The notes beneath the pieces are model-generated. The model was not told where the DNA came from. It was given only the letters and a program-made list of their open reading frames with translations, and made no database searches. A DNA stretch of 56,350 nt from DATFRX01 sp035630615 (GTDB lineage Bacteria; Actinomycetota; Actinomycetes; Propionibacteriales; Nocardioidaceae). Below are positions 22,726 through 30,878 of this stretch, in pieces; the stretch's first letter is position 1; each line of letters starts with the position of its first letter. The DNA lies in NCBI GenBank assembly GCA_035630615.1, contig DASQKI010000014.1, positions 1 to 56,350 on the forward strand, in the 5' to 3' direction. A program made the translations under genes and the position numbers.

Positions 22726-24102
22726 ATGACCTCATCAGCCCAGGTGTCGGCCATCGCGCAGCTTCGTCGGGATCTCGACGGCCGCTCCATCGCCCCTGGA
22801 GATGCCGACTACGACTCCGCACGCCAGGTCCTTGTGCCCGAGGTCGACCGCCGACCAGGGGTGATCGTCCGCCCGTCCGACGCGTCCGAGGTCGCTCGCG
22901 TCGTGACCGTCGCCCGTGAGGCCGGCCTGCCGCTCGCCGTGCGCAGCGGGGGGCATAGCGGGGCCGGCCACGGCACCTGCGACGACGGCGTGGTCCTCGA
23001 CCTCGCCGAGATGCAGGGGCTCGAGATCGATCCGGAGAGCCGCACGGCCTGGGCCCAGACGGGTCTCCGGGCGGGCGCCTACAGCGCTGCCGTCGCCGAG
23101 CACGGACTCGCCACCGGCTTCGGCGACACCGGCTCGGTCGGCATCGGCGGCATCACACTGGGCGGCGGCGTCGGCTATCTCTCGCGAGCCCACGGTCTCA
23201 CGATCGACAACGTGCTGGCTGCCGAGGTCGTGACGGCCGACGGCCAGATCGTCCACGCCGACGCCGACCAGCACCCCGACCTGTTCTGGGCCATCCGCGG
23301 CGGTGGCGGCAACTTCGGCGTCGTCACGCGGTTCCACTATCGACTGCGCGAGGTGCCGAGCGTGGTCGGCGGCATGCTCCTGTTGCCCGCGTCGGTCGAC
23401 GTGGTCGAGGGCTTCATGGCGGCCTGCGAGGCGGCGCCCGACGAGCTGAGCGCGATCGCCAACGTGATGCCGGCTCCACCGATGCCGTTCGTTCCGGCCG
23501 AGCACCACGGAAGCATGTCGGTGATGGCGCTCGTGTGCTGGTCCGGCCCGGTCGAGCGTGGCGACGAGGTCCTCGCTCCGTTCCGCTCCCTTGCCGAGCC
23601 GTTGGCCGACATGCTGCAGCCGATCCCCTATCCGTCGATGTTTCCGCCGGACGACGCCGACTATCGGCCGACCGCGGTCGCCCGCACGCTGTTCGTCGAC
23701 CGGGTCGACCACAACGTCGCCGAGATGATCATGGACCGGCTGGAGAGCTCGGATGCGGCCATGCGGGTCGCGCAGCTGCGCGTCATGGGAGGCGAGATCA
23801 GCCGGGTGCCGGTCGACGCCACGGCCTTCGCGCACCGCCAGTCGCGGATCATGGCCAACGTTGCGGCGTTCTACGACGGACCCGACGACCGGCCGATTCG
23901 CGAGAAGTGGGTCACCGACTTCGAGGCGGAGCTCCGCCAAGACGACGCGGGCGCCTACGTCAACTTCCTCGCCGACCAGGGGCCCGAGGCGATCCGGACC
24001 GCCTACCCGGGCGCCACGTGGGATCGGCTGCGCCGGGTCAAGGCGGACTACGACCCGGACAACCTGTTCCGGCTCAACCAAAACGTTCCGCCGGCAGGCT
24101 GA
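22726..24102 (+). CDS. FAD-binding oxidoreductase, BBE (berberine bridge enzyme-like) family
   Basis: A 458-residue PCMH-fold flavoprotein. The FAD-binding half includes VRPSDASEVARVVTVAREAG, the flavinylation-site region AVRSGGHSGAGHG (His candidate), TGSVGIGGITLGGGVGYLSR and FWAIRGGGGNFGVVTRFHYR. The C-terminal BBE segment is YVNFLADQGPEAIRTAYPG and VKADYDPDNLFRLNQN. Bacterial members oxidise sugars, polyphenols or alkaloid-like compounds with O2. ATG 22726 follows GGGAG; upstream ATGs at 22663 and later lack one. It ends 11 bases from the convergent asnB. Confidence 0.88.
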   Translation: MTSSAQVSAIAQLRRDLDGRSIAPGDADYDSARQVLVPEVDRRPGVIVRPSDASEVARVVTVAREAGLPLAVRSGGHSGAGHGTCDDGVVLDLAEMQGLEIDPESRTAWAQTGLRAGAYSAAVAEHGLATGFGDTGSVGIGGITLGGGVGYLSRAHGLTIDNVLAAEVVTADGQIVHADADQHPDLFWAIRGGGGNFGVVTRFHYRLREVPSVVGGMLLLPASVDVVEGFMAACEAAPDELSAIANVMPAPPMPFVPAEHHGSMSVMALVCWSGPVERGDEVLAPFRSLAEPLADMLQPIPYPSMFPPDDADYRPTAVARTLFVDRVDHNVAEMIMDRLESSDAAMRVAQLRVMGGEISRVPVDATAFAHRQSRIMANVAAFYDGPDDRPIREKWVTDFEAELRQDDAGAYVNFLADQGPEAIRTAYPGATWDRLRRVKADYDPDNLFRLNQNVPPAG

Positions 24103-24113
24103 GTCTCGCAGCG

Positions 24114-25634
24114 TCAGGCGGTGGCAAACCGTCCCAGCAGGCGATCGACGCGTACTCCGCTGAGGTGGTCGGCGAAGATGCGCTGATACGCGAGCTCTTC
24201 ACGGCTCCGTGGCGCCGGCAGGTCGGGCAGTGCCGCGCGCTCCCAATCGAGCTCCGAGACGAGCTGTTTGGCGAGCTTCGCCGTGATCGTCGCCGTGCCC
24301 GTGCCGTCGCCGAACTGCTCCTTCGGCCGCCACAACACGTCGTCGGGCAGCCAGCCCTGGAAGGCCTCGCGGAGGATCCGCTTCTCCTGCCCCTCCTCCC
24401 CCGGCAGCCTCCAGGCGACTGGGACGCGCTGCCCGACGTTGATCACGTCGCGGTCGAGAAAGGGCACCCGTGCCTCGAGGCCGTGCGCCATCGTGACGCG
24501 GTCGCAGCGCTGCAGGTTGAGGTTGTGCAAGCCGAGGACGCTGCGGACGAGCTCGCCGTCTAGTGCCGCTGCGTCGTCGAAGTCCCGGTAGTAGTCGTAG
24601 CCGGCGAAGATCTCGTCGGCGCCTTCGCCAGTGAGTACGACCTTGACGTGGGAGGCGGCAAGCTCGGCGAGCAGGTAGTTGGGCACCGCGCTGCGGACGA
24701 GGGACGGTTCGTAGGCCTCCATCGACCGCACGGTGTCGGGCAACACGGCAGCGATCTCGTCGGCGTCGTAGACGCGTTCGTGGTGCTCGAGCCCGAGGAA
24801 GTCGGCGACGCGGCGAGCCGCACGGAGGTCGGTGCTGTCCGCGACGCCCGCGGCGAACGACCGCACGCGCTGCCCGGTCTCGGGCGCGTGCCTCGCCATG
24901 ATCGCGGCGACCAGGCTCGAGTCGAGCCCGCCGGACAAGAACACACCGATGGGGACGTCGGCCATCATGCGCGCGCGGACGGCGGCGACCAGCGACTCGC
25001 TGATCTTCGCCCGGGCGGTCTCGCGGTCGGCGAACGGCTCTTCGCCGCGACCAAGGTCGGCGAACCGCACCAGGCCGTCTTGTGGCGTCCAATAGTGACC
25101 AGGCGGAAACTCGTCGACCCGATCCCGGGCCTCCGGATCGAAGCAACCGATCTCGGAGGCGAAGATGGTCGTGCCGTGGAGTCGAGCCCAATAGAGCGGC
25201 TTCACGCCGATCGTGTCGCGGGCTGCGAGAATGCCGCCGTCCGCGTCAGCGACACAGAAGGCGTACATGCCGCGCAGGTGGGCGATCCCCTCGGGGCCCC
25301 AGGCGTCGACGACGTGCAGGACCACCTCGCTGTCGGATCCGGTCCGAAACGGCCCGGGCAGCCGATCGCGGAGGTCGCGGTGGTTGTAAATCTCGCCGTT
25401 GCAGACGACCCAGCGCCGACCGGTCGGGTCGCTCAGCGGCTGGTCACCGCCGTCGAGGTCGACGATCGAGAGGCGGGTATGGCCGAGCCAGCTTCGTCCG
25501 ACACGGCGAAAGTCGATGCCGTCGGGTCCTCGATGCCGCAACCGGGCGAGCATCGAGGGCCCAGTATCCGGATCCTCGCTGTCGCTGTCGGCCGATGACG
25601 TGTCGCTGTCGTGGACCACCACGATGCCGCACAC
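24114..25634 (-). CDS. asnB: Asparagine synthetase (glutamine-hydrolysing)
   Basis: A 506-residue class II amidotransferase. Cys2 of MCGIVVVHD is the glutaminase nucleophile, followed by RLRHRGPDG, GHTRLSIVDL, VVCNGEIYNHRDLR and GMYAFCVAD. The synthetase domain has the PP-loop FLSGGLDSSLVAA, LTGEGADEIFAGYDYY and LEARVPFLDRDVI. It converts aspartate to asparagine with ATP and glutamine. An acidic insert of about 15 residues follows residue 9. The start must be ATG 25634 because Cys2 is catalytic. It faces the MarR-GNAT gene head-to-head across about 140 bases that contain a palindromic operator, so joint control is possible. Confidence 0.93.
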   Translation of the reverse strand: MCGIVVVHDSDTSSADSDSEDPDTGPSMLARLRHRGPDGIDFRRVGRSWLGHTRLSIVDLDGGDQPLSDPTGRRWVVCNGEIYNHRDLRDRLPGPFRTGSDSEVVLHVVDAWGPEGIAHLRGMYAFCVADADGGILAARDTIGVKPLYWARLHGTTIFASEIGCFDPEARDRVDEFPPGHYWTPQDGLVRFADLGRGEEPFADRETARAKISESLVAAVRARMMADVPIGVFLSGGLDSSLVAAIMARHAPETGQRVRSFAAGVADSTDLRAARRVADFLGLEHHERVYDADEIAAVLPDTVRSMEAYEPSLVRSAVPNYLLAELAASHVKVVLTGEGADEIFAGYDYYRDFDDAAALDGELVRSVLGLHNLNLQRCDRVTMAHGLEARVPFLDRDVINVGQRVPVAWRLPGEEGQEKRILREAFQGWLPDDVLWRPKEQFGDGTGTATITAKLAKQLVSELDWERAALPDLPAPRSREELAYQRIFADHLSGVRVDRLLGRFATA

Positions 25635-25741
25635 GGCAGGTCACCCCTGTTCTGATGTTGTGTCCTCGTCTCGACCTTAGCGAGTCGAGTCGCACAGCGG
25701 CGGCGGTTATCGGTTCGGAGGACGACAAGATGCCGATCCCA

Positions 25742-25760
25742 TATAGTTGACTCAGTCAAC
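25742..25760 (+). promoter_or_regulatory. Palindromic MarR-type operator at the marR-GNAT promoter
   Basis: GTTGACTCAGTCAAC (25746-25760) is a perfect 7-bp inverted repeat around one base. It overlaps TATAGT (25742-25747), a plausible -10 box for the gene starting at 25777. This size and sequence are typical for MarR-family sites, so autorepression is likely. The divergent asnB starts 112 bases away. Confidence 0.6.
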
Positions 25761-25776
25761 GGAATGGGATGCAGTC

Positions 25777-26691
25777 ATGACCGATGACCTGGTCGTCGCC
25801 GTACGCGCGTTCAACCGCTTCTACACCCGTGTGCTGGGACTTCTCGACGAAGGGCTCGCCCACACCGCGTACTCGCTCACAGAGGCGCGGGTGCTCTTCG
25901 AAATCGCGCATCACGGCGTCGCGAGCGTGGCCGATCTGCGCTCGTGGCTCGATGTCGACGCCGGCTATCTCAGCCGGATCCTGGCCCGGTTCGAGGGCGA
26001 CGGGCTGGTGGTCAGGGAGCGGGCCGAGGCCGACGCTCGACGCCAAGTCGCCCGCCTGACCTCGCGTGGGCGTGCCGCGTTCGCCGAGCTCGACCAGCGA
26101 TCGAGTTCGGACGTCGCCGCCCTTCTCGCCCCCCTGACCGAGCCCGGTCGCCGGCACCTGGTCGACGCCATGGGCTCGGTCGAGCGCCTGCTGTCGGATC
26201 GTGGTGAGCGTCCGGGCCCGATCGTCCGCGACCCGCGGCCTGGCGAGCTCGGCTGGATCGTCGAACGGCACGGCTCCCTCTACGCGGAGGAGTACGGCTG
26301 GAACGACGAGTTCGAGGCTTTGGTCGCTCGGATCGTCGGCGAGTACGTCGAGACGCGGGACCCGAAACGGGACGCCGCCTGGATCGCGGAGGTCGACGGC
26401 GAGCCGGTCGGGTCGGTCCTGTGCGTGCACAAGGACGACCGCGTGGCCCAACTGCGACTGTTGCTCGTCGAGCCGACCGCACGCGGCCTCGGTGTCGGCT
26501 CCAGGCTGGTCGACACCTGTGTCGACTTTGCTCGGGACGCGGGCTACGACGAGATCGTGCTGTGGACCAACAGCGTGCTGGCCGACGCGCGCCGGATCTA
26601 CCAGCGGGCCGGGTTCGAGTTGGTCGACGAGTCGTCGAACCCGGCCTTCGGCCAGCAGCTGACAGCGCAAAACTGGCGGCGTTCGCTGTGA
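25777..26691 (+). CDS. Bifunctional MarR-type regulator / GNAT N-acetyltransferase
   Basis: A 304-residue fusion. Residues 1-145 are a MarR winged helix (VRAFNRFYTRVLGLLDEGL, SLTEARVLFEIA, DLRSWLDVDAGYLSRILARF, VRERAEADARRQVARLTSRG). Residues 150-304 are a GNAT domain (EFEALVARIVGEYVE, AWIAEVDGEPVGSVLCV, the acetyl-CoA loop EPTARGLGVGSRLVDTCVDF and RIYQRAGFELVDE). The fusion is a recurrent actinobacterial architecture; the acetyl acceptor is unknown. ATG 25777 is chosen because the alternative ATG 25747 lies inside the operator. It probably represses itself at GTTGACTCAGTCAAC. Confidence 0.88.
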   Translation: MTDDLVVAVRAFNRFYTRVLGLLDEGLAHTAYSLTEARVLFEIAHHGVASVADLRSWLDVDAGYLSRILARFEGDGLVVRERAEADARRQVARLTSRGRAAFAELDQRSSSDVAALLAPLTEPGRRHLVDAMGSVERLLSDRGERPGPIVRDPRPGELGWIVERHGSLYAEEYGWNDEFEALVARIVGEYVETRDPKRDAAWIAEVDGEPVGSVLCVHKDDRVAQLRLLLVEPTARGLGVGSRLVDTCVDFARDAGYDEIVLWTNSVLADARRIYQRAGFELVDESSNPAFGQQLTAQNWRRSL

Positions 26692-26707
26692 ACGCGAACG
26701 ATCAGGC

Positions 26708-28327
26708 CTACTCCCAGGGCGCTGGCGAGCCGTCGGTCGGGCGGTAGGCCAACCCCTGGATGGTGTAGACCGCCGTCGACGTCTCGGTGCTCTGCACCTC
26801 CAGGCTGACCTCGGCTCCGGCGAGTCCCTCCAACTCCGCGGCGATCGTCTCGGTCGTGCCGTCGCCGTCGTAGTCGGCGGCTGCCTGGGTGCCCGCGACG
26901 TAGTCGTCTGGACCGAGGTAGAGGACCGTCGAGTCGACAGACCATCCGGCATCGGTGTTTCGGAGCACGCCGGTGAGGGCGGTCAACTCGGGAGCCGGGT
27001 CGGAGTCGGTCGGTGTCGGAGGCGCGGTCGGCCCGTCGGTCGGGTCGGATGGCGATGTCGTCGGCGTGTCCGACGGGCCCGGGTCGGTAGGCGTCGGCGG
27101 GTCGGTCGGCGTCGGGTCGGTGGGCGTCGGATCGTCCGGATCGGGCGTCGGGTCGGTCGATGGTTGGTCGTCCGGAGGCGACGTCGGGTCGCCCGGCTGC
27201 GTCGGGTCGCCCGGCTGCGTCGGGTCGCCGGGCTGCGTCGGGTCGCCGGGCTGCGTCGGGTTGTCGGACGGATCGCCGGATCCGTCGGACGGGCCGGTCG
27301 GTGGGATGTTGATCGGCGGGTGCGGCCAGGTGGGCGGCCACCCGGGACCCGGGTCGTATCCGTGGGGCAGGACCGGGATCGGAAGGTCGACGAACACCTC
27401 GCCCTGCGGTCCGTGCGGATTGGGCACCGGACTTGCCCCGAATGTCGCGGACAGCGGCGGGAGCGACGGCTGCGTGGGCGGATGTGTCGGATTCGGGAGA
27501 TCGGTGACCGGGGGCGCCTGGTCCGGCAGGCTGTCCACGACAGGCTCGCCGCGACGGTAGGCGTCGATGTAGGACTGGACCAAGGCCACGTAGGCCGCAG
27601 ACGGGTTGTAGCGCCACAGGGCGTCGCGAAGCTGTGCCGGATCGCTCAGGTCGACGCCGCCCGCGCAGAGGTAGACCCCGGCGGCGAGGGCCGCATCGTC
27701 GAAGTCGTGCGGATTGGCGACACCGTCGTCGTCGGCGTCGACACCAACCACGTCCCACGTCGACGGGAGGAACTGCATCGGACCGACGGCCCGGTCCCAG
27801 ACCGTGTCGCCGTCCAACGCACCGCCGTCTGTGTCGCTGATCGCGGCGACGTCGCCGGCACCGTTGAGCGCGACGCCGTAGATCGGTGGGTACACGATGC
27901 CGTCGGAGCCGACGGTTGCGCCGCCGTATCGGCCATGGTCGGACTCGACGCGTCCGATGCCAGCCAGGACCTCCCAGGTCAGGTCGCAGCCGGGCGCCGA
28001 CTGCTGCAGGATGAAAGCGGCGGTGCGATAAGCGCTCAAGGCAGCGGTGGGAATGTCAGCCCAGGTGACGCTCGGCGACGCGACTCCGGTCGCCTGCTCG
28101 GCGGCCGACGGGGATCGCTTGACCTCCATCGTTCCGGTGACCGCGGAGACATCTGGAATTGCGGTGTTCGAGAGCGGCACCCCAGACGGCGACGGCTTGA
28201 CGAACGCCTCGAGCGATCCGCTCACCGGACCTCGGGCACCCGTGGCCAAGGTGACCAGCAAAACTCCGGCTCCCACTCCCACGAGGCGGCGAGGTCGAAT
28301 CGGCGGTCGAGCGCGTCGACGTTTCAT
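26708..28327 (-). CDS. Secreted lytic murein transglycosylase with Pro/Thr-rich linker
   Basis: A 539-residue exported protein. The basic N-terminus (MKRRRARPPIRPRR) and VGVGAGVLLVTLATGA form a signal or anchor segment. Residues 80-270 are a MltB/SLT-like lysozyme fold: VLAGIGRVESDHGRYGG with the catalytic Glu, AVGPMQFLPSTWDVVGVDAD, DDAALAAGVYLCAGG and LRDALWRYNPSAAYV. Then comes a long Pro/Thr/Asp-rich region with four TQPGDP repeats, probably wall-spanning, and a C-terminal domain of about 85 residues (LYLGPDDYVAGTQAAADYDG and EVSLEVQSTE). It cleaves peptidoglycan glycan strands outside the membrane. It is divergent from the DUF1028 gene. Confidence 0.87.
   Translation of the reverse strand: MKRRRARPPIRPRRLVGVGAGVLLVTLATGARGPVSGSLEAFVKPSPSGVPLSNTAIPDVSAVTGTMEVKRSPSAAEQATGVASPSVTWADIPTAALSAYRTAAFILQQSAPGCDLTWEVLAGIGRVESDHGRYGGATVGSDGIVYPPIYGVALNGAGDVAAISDTDGGALDGDTVWDRAVGPMQFLPSTWDVVGVDADDDGVANPHDFDDAALAAGVYLCAGGVDLSDPAQLRDALWRYNPSAAYVALVQSYIDAYRRGEPVVDSLPDQAPPVTDLPNPTHPPTQPSLPPLSATFGASPVPNPHGPQGEVFVDLPIPVLPHGYDPGPGWPPTWPHPPINIPPTGPSDGSGDPSDNPTQPGDPTQPGDPTQPGDPTQPGDPTSPPDDQPSTDPTPDPDDPTPTDPTPTDPPTPTDPGPSDTPTTSPSDPTDGPTAPPTPTDSDPAPELTALTGVLRNTDAGWSVDSTVLYLGPDDYVAGTQAAADYDGDGTTETIAAELEGLAGAEVSLEVQSTETSTAVYTIQGLAYRPTDGSPAPWE
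27183..27254 (-). repeat. Tandem 18-bp repeat, four copies, coding TQPGDP
   Basis: Four back-to-back copies of an 18-bp unit (GTCGGGTCGCCCGGCTGC, the last two with one change) encode the hexapeptide repeat of the transglycosylase linker. The frame is kept, so copy-number changes would alter only linker length. Confidence 0.9.
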
Positions 28328-28340
28328 AGAGGCCCTCCAC

Positions 28341-28375
28341 TCCCTATGCCGCCAGTCTCCCTATGCCCGCCAGTC
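28341..28375. repeat. Tandem duplication of 17-18 bp in the transglycosylase/DUF1028 intergenic region
   Basis: TCCCTATGCCGCCAGTC (28341-28357) is followed directly by TCCCTATGCCCGCCAGTC (28358-28375), differing by one inserted C. It lies 14 bases upstream of the transglycosylase start codon, so it occupies that gene's promoter/leader. Nothing shows whether it has a role. Confidence 0.7.
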
Positions 28376-28390
28376 TACGGAGGTTTAACT

Positions 28391-28438
28391 GTGAGCGATA
28401 CGGGCAAAAGTCCTTCTGAGGACGCTTCCGACCGCTAG
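28391..28438 (+). CDS. Possible 15-codon leader ORF upstream of the DUF1028 gene
   Basis: GGAGG (28379-28383) seven bases before GTG 28391 is the strongest ribosome site in this stretch. It opens a 15-codon frame, MSDTGKSPSEDASDR, ending TAG at 28438, nine bases before the GTG of the DUF1028 gene, which itself has only a weak ribosome site. It could be a leader peptide or a translational-coupling device; it could also be chance. No homologue is known to me. Confidence 0.3.
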   Translation: MSDTGKSPSEDASDR

Positions 28439-28447
28439 GTTCAGGAC

Positions 28448-29272
28448 GTGACGTTCTCCATTGCCGCACGCTCTGACGACGGTACGTCGTGGGGCGTCGC
28501 CGTCGCTTCGAAGTTCCTTGCCGTCGGTTCGGCGGTCCCGGCCGCCTCGGTTGGAGTCGGCGCGATCGCGACTCAGGCGTACGCCAATACTCTCTACAAA
28601 CGCGACGGCCTGGCCCGGCTGTCCGCCGGCGACGACGCCGCTGTCACAGTCGACGCGCTCCTCGCCGCCGACGACGGGCGCGAGCATCGGCAGGTCGGCG
28701 TGGTCGACGCCGGAGGCGGCTCGGCGACGTTCACCGGCGCTGAGTGTCTCGACTGGGCCGGGGGTGTACGAGGCGACGGCTACGCCATCCAGGGGAACAT
28801 CCTGGTCGGACCAGACGTTATCGGGGCGATGCGGGCGGCCTGGCTCGACGGCGGCGACATCCACTTCGCCGATCGACTGTTGGCCGCGCTCGTCGCCGGT
28901 GATCAGGCCGGCGGTGACCGTCGTGGCCGGCAGAGTGCCGCACTGTTGATCGTTTCCGAGTCCGGTGCGTACACGACTGGTGACGACGTGGCCTACGACC
29001 TTCGCGTCGACGACCACTCCGATCCTTGCTCCGAGCTGAGTCGGTTGCTTCTCCTGCATCACGTTTACTTCGACCGGCCCGACGAGGCCGACCTGGTGAC
29101 CGTGGAGGGCGCACTCGCCGACGAGGTCAATCGGCAGCTCACCGTCCTCGGCTACGACGACCTCGAGACTTGGGTCGGAGTCGAAAACTACGAAATGCGG
29201 ATGGTCGAGGGCCGCGTCGACCGGTTCGTGCTCGAACGACTCCGTGAGGCGGCCGATCGCCGGTCGACATGA
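28448..29272 (+). CDS. DUF1028 domain-containing protein
   Basis: A 274-residue protein. The N-terminal 200 residues match DUF1028, an Ntn-hydrolase-like fold: TFSIAARSDDGTSWGVAVAS, GAIATQAYANTLYKRDGLAR, RQVGVVDAGGGSATFTGAEC and GYAIQGNILVGPDVIGAM. The tail of about 65 residues contains a putative peptidoglycan-binding-like segment (VNRQLTVLGYDD, WVGVENYEMRM), as in many members. The biochemical role is not established. GTG 28448 is the only sensible start. It overlaps the MmcQ gene by four bases, so the two are cotranscribed. Confidence 0.87.
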   Translation: MTFSIAARSDDGTSWGVAVASKFLAVGSAVPAASVGVGAIATQAYANTLYKRDGLARLSAGDDAAVTVDALLAADDGREHRQVGVVDAGGGSATFTGAECLDWAGGVRGDGYAIQGNILVGPDVIGAMRAAWLDGGDIHFADRLLAALVAGDQAGGDRRGRQSAALLIVSESGAYTTGDDVAYDLRVDDHSDPCSELSRLLLLHHVYFDRPDEADLVTVEGALADEVNRQLTVLGYDDLETWVGVENYEMRMVEGRVDRFVLERLREAADRRST

Positions 29273-29640
29273 CGCGCGACGAGCTCATCGAGGCCGCGCT
29301 CGCTCACGCCGGCGCCGTCGAGGACTATCCGTTCGGCGAGAGCATCCTGACCGTCAAGGTTGGCGGCAAGGTCTTCGCGTGGATCCCGCTCACGCCGTCG
29401 GGGTGGCTGGGCTCGGGCTGTCGGGTCGCGGTCAAGGTGTCGCCGTCGACCGCTCTGGAGCTTCGGGCCGCATATCCGGAGCAGGTCTACGGGGCGTCCC
29501 CGCTGTCAGAGAAGACGTGGATCGCCCTCCGGATCGGCGGCAAGATCGACGACGATGAGGTGCGCGACCTGATCGCGTCATCGTATGCCGCGGTCGTTTC
29601 CGCGTTGCCGAAGCGGCGGCGGCCGACGTCGTCGGGCTGA
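29269..29640 (+). CDS. MmcQ/YjbR family protein
   Basis: A 123-residue protein of the MmcQ/YjbR (CyaY-like DNA-binding) family: LAHAGAVEDYPFGESILTVK, KVFAWIPL, VAVKVSPSTALELRAAYPEQ and KTWIALRIGGKIDDDEVRDL. The fold is a double-wing DNA-binding-like domain; the cellular role is unclear. ATG 29269 overlaps the TGA of the DUF1028 gene. It ends six bases from the convergent DUF1876 gene. Confidence 0.87.
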   Translation: MTRDELIEAALAHAGAVEDYPFGESILTVKVGGKVFAWIPLTPSGWLGSGCRVAVKVSPSTALELRAAYPEQVYGASPLSEKTWIALRIGGKIDDDEVRDLIASSYAAVVSALPKRRRPTSSG

Positions 29641-29646
29641 GCGCGT

Positions 29647-29913
29647 CTAGAACTGCACGTCTGCCGGCTTCCGGGTCGACGACTCGATGTCGTCGGCCGC
29701 GGAGTCGAGCAGATGATGCGCCAGGTCCGACAACGCGCGGGCGGCGGCGAGCTCCTCCCCGATCATCGGAACCGCGGGGTCGACCGGGTTGCGGCGACTC
29801 TGGCCGTGCCCGCGTAGCTCGGTCTTGCCGTCAGCGTCGAGGACGGCTTCGACCCTGGTCGTGTCGGTGTCCTCGTCGATCCGCAGCTGCACCATCCAGG
29901 TCTTCGTGGTCAT
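29647..29913 (-). CDS. DUF1876 (Rv2632c-like) protein
   Basis: An 88-residue protein of the DUF1876 family: TKTWMVQLRIDEDTDTTRVE, AVLDADGKTELRGHGQSRRN and the helical ELAAARALSDLAHHLLDSAA. Members have a double-stranded-RNA-binding-like fold and are common in actinobacteria, often among stress-response genes; their role is unknown. AAGGAGG lies about six bases upstream of ATG 29913. Confidence 0.85.
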   Translation of the reverse strand: MTTKTWMVQLRIDEDTDTTRVEAVLDADGKTELRGHGQSRRNPVDPAVPMIGEELAAARALSDLAHHLLDSAADDIESSTRKPADVQF

Positions 29914-30041
29914 GATGACCTCCTTGCTGGCCTCGTGAGCAGTTTCTCGCGCTGCGGTCGATGTCGCTAGCCCCTCGAGGCCGGCACGGTGATGTCCGAT
30001 GCCCGCAAGAATTTGTCAGCGGCGCCTGGTCGACTAGGCGC

Positions 30042-30878
30042 ATGACGACTACAGAGACCCAGCGACAGGCGGCCGCCACCTTTCGAGAGCTCCACCGTGC
30101 GGGTGACCCGCTTCGCTTGGCCAACGTCTGGGACGTGCCGTCCGCGCTTCTTGTTGCGGCGTCCGGGGCGCCCGCGCTCGCCACGACTAGCGCCGGTGTG
30201 GCGTGGAGCCTCGGCGTCGCCGACGGCGACCGGATCGACCGGGCGGTGGCGATAGGCCGGGTTGGGGCGATCGCCGACGCGGTCCATCTGCCGCTTAGTG
30301 CCGACATCGAGGGCGGATTCGCGACGTCCGCGGACGGCGTCGGCGACACGATCCGCCAGGTGCTCGAAGCCGGAACGGTCGGCGTCAATGTCGAGGACGC
30401 CGCGCACCACGACGGCGAGCCGCTGCGAGATCCGGCCGGGCAGGCGGCGCGCATCGCAGCGGCCCGAGCCGCGGCCGACGCCGCCGAGATCCCGCTCTAC
30501 ATCAATGCCCGGACCGACACCTATCTGCTCGCCGTCGGGCCGGCGTCGGATCGCCTCCGCGACACCCTGGACCGCGCCGCCGCCTACCTGGAGGCCGGTG
30601 CCGACGGCATCTTCGTGCCGGGTGTCGCCGACCCGACGACGATCACTTCGCTCGTGGACGGCATCGACGCGCCGCTCAACATCCTGGTCGGCCCCGGCTC
30701 CCCCAGCGTCGACGAGCTTGCCGACCTCGGTGTCGCACGGGTCAGCCTCGGATCGGCGGTGACGCTGGCCGCGTACGCGCTGATCGGCCGCGGCGCCGAC
30801 GAGCTACTGCGGCACGGCACCTACGCGAGTCTCGAGGGCGGCCTGCCCTACGGCGACGTCAACGCGCTGCTGCGGTGA
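30042..30878 (+). CDS. Isocitrate lyase/PEP mutase superfamily protein (paralogue 1)
   Basis: A 278-residue TIM-barrel enzyme of the COG2513 type: LANVWDVPSALLVAASGAPA, LPLSADIEGGFA with the metal-binding acidic residues, GTVGVNVEDAAHH, PLYINARTDTYLL, GADGIFVPGV and LNILVGPGSPSVDELADLGV. It lacks the KxCGH cysteine motif of isocitrate and methylisocitrate lyases and the EDKxxxKxNS motif of true PEP mutase, so the C-C or C-P bond it acts on is unknown. ATG 30042 begins the conserved part. Its end overlaps the convergent MocR gene by 20 bases; a second paralogue lies beyond the regulator. Confidence 0.85.
   Translation: MTTTETQRQAAATFRELHRAGDPLRLANVWDVPSALLVAASGAPALATTSAGVAWSLGVADGDRIDRAVAIGRVGAIADAVHLPLSADIEGGFATSADGVGDTIRQVLEAGTVGVNVEDAAHHDGEPLRDPAGQAARIAAARAAADAAEIPLYINARTDTYLLAVGPASDRLRDTLDRAAAYLEAGADGIFVPGVADPTTITSLVDGIDAPLNILVGPGSPSVDELADLGVARVSLGSAVTLAAYALIGRGADELLRHGTYASLEGGLPYGDVNALLR

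Noticed and set aside
27183..27254. Short repeats as a possible CRISPR array
   Set aside because: Units are contiguous without spacers and code in frame for TQPGDP in a secreted protein.
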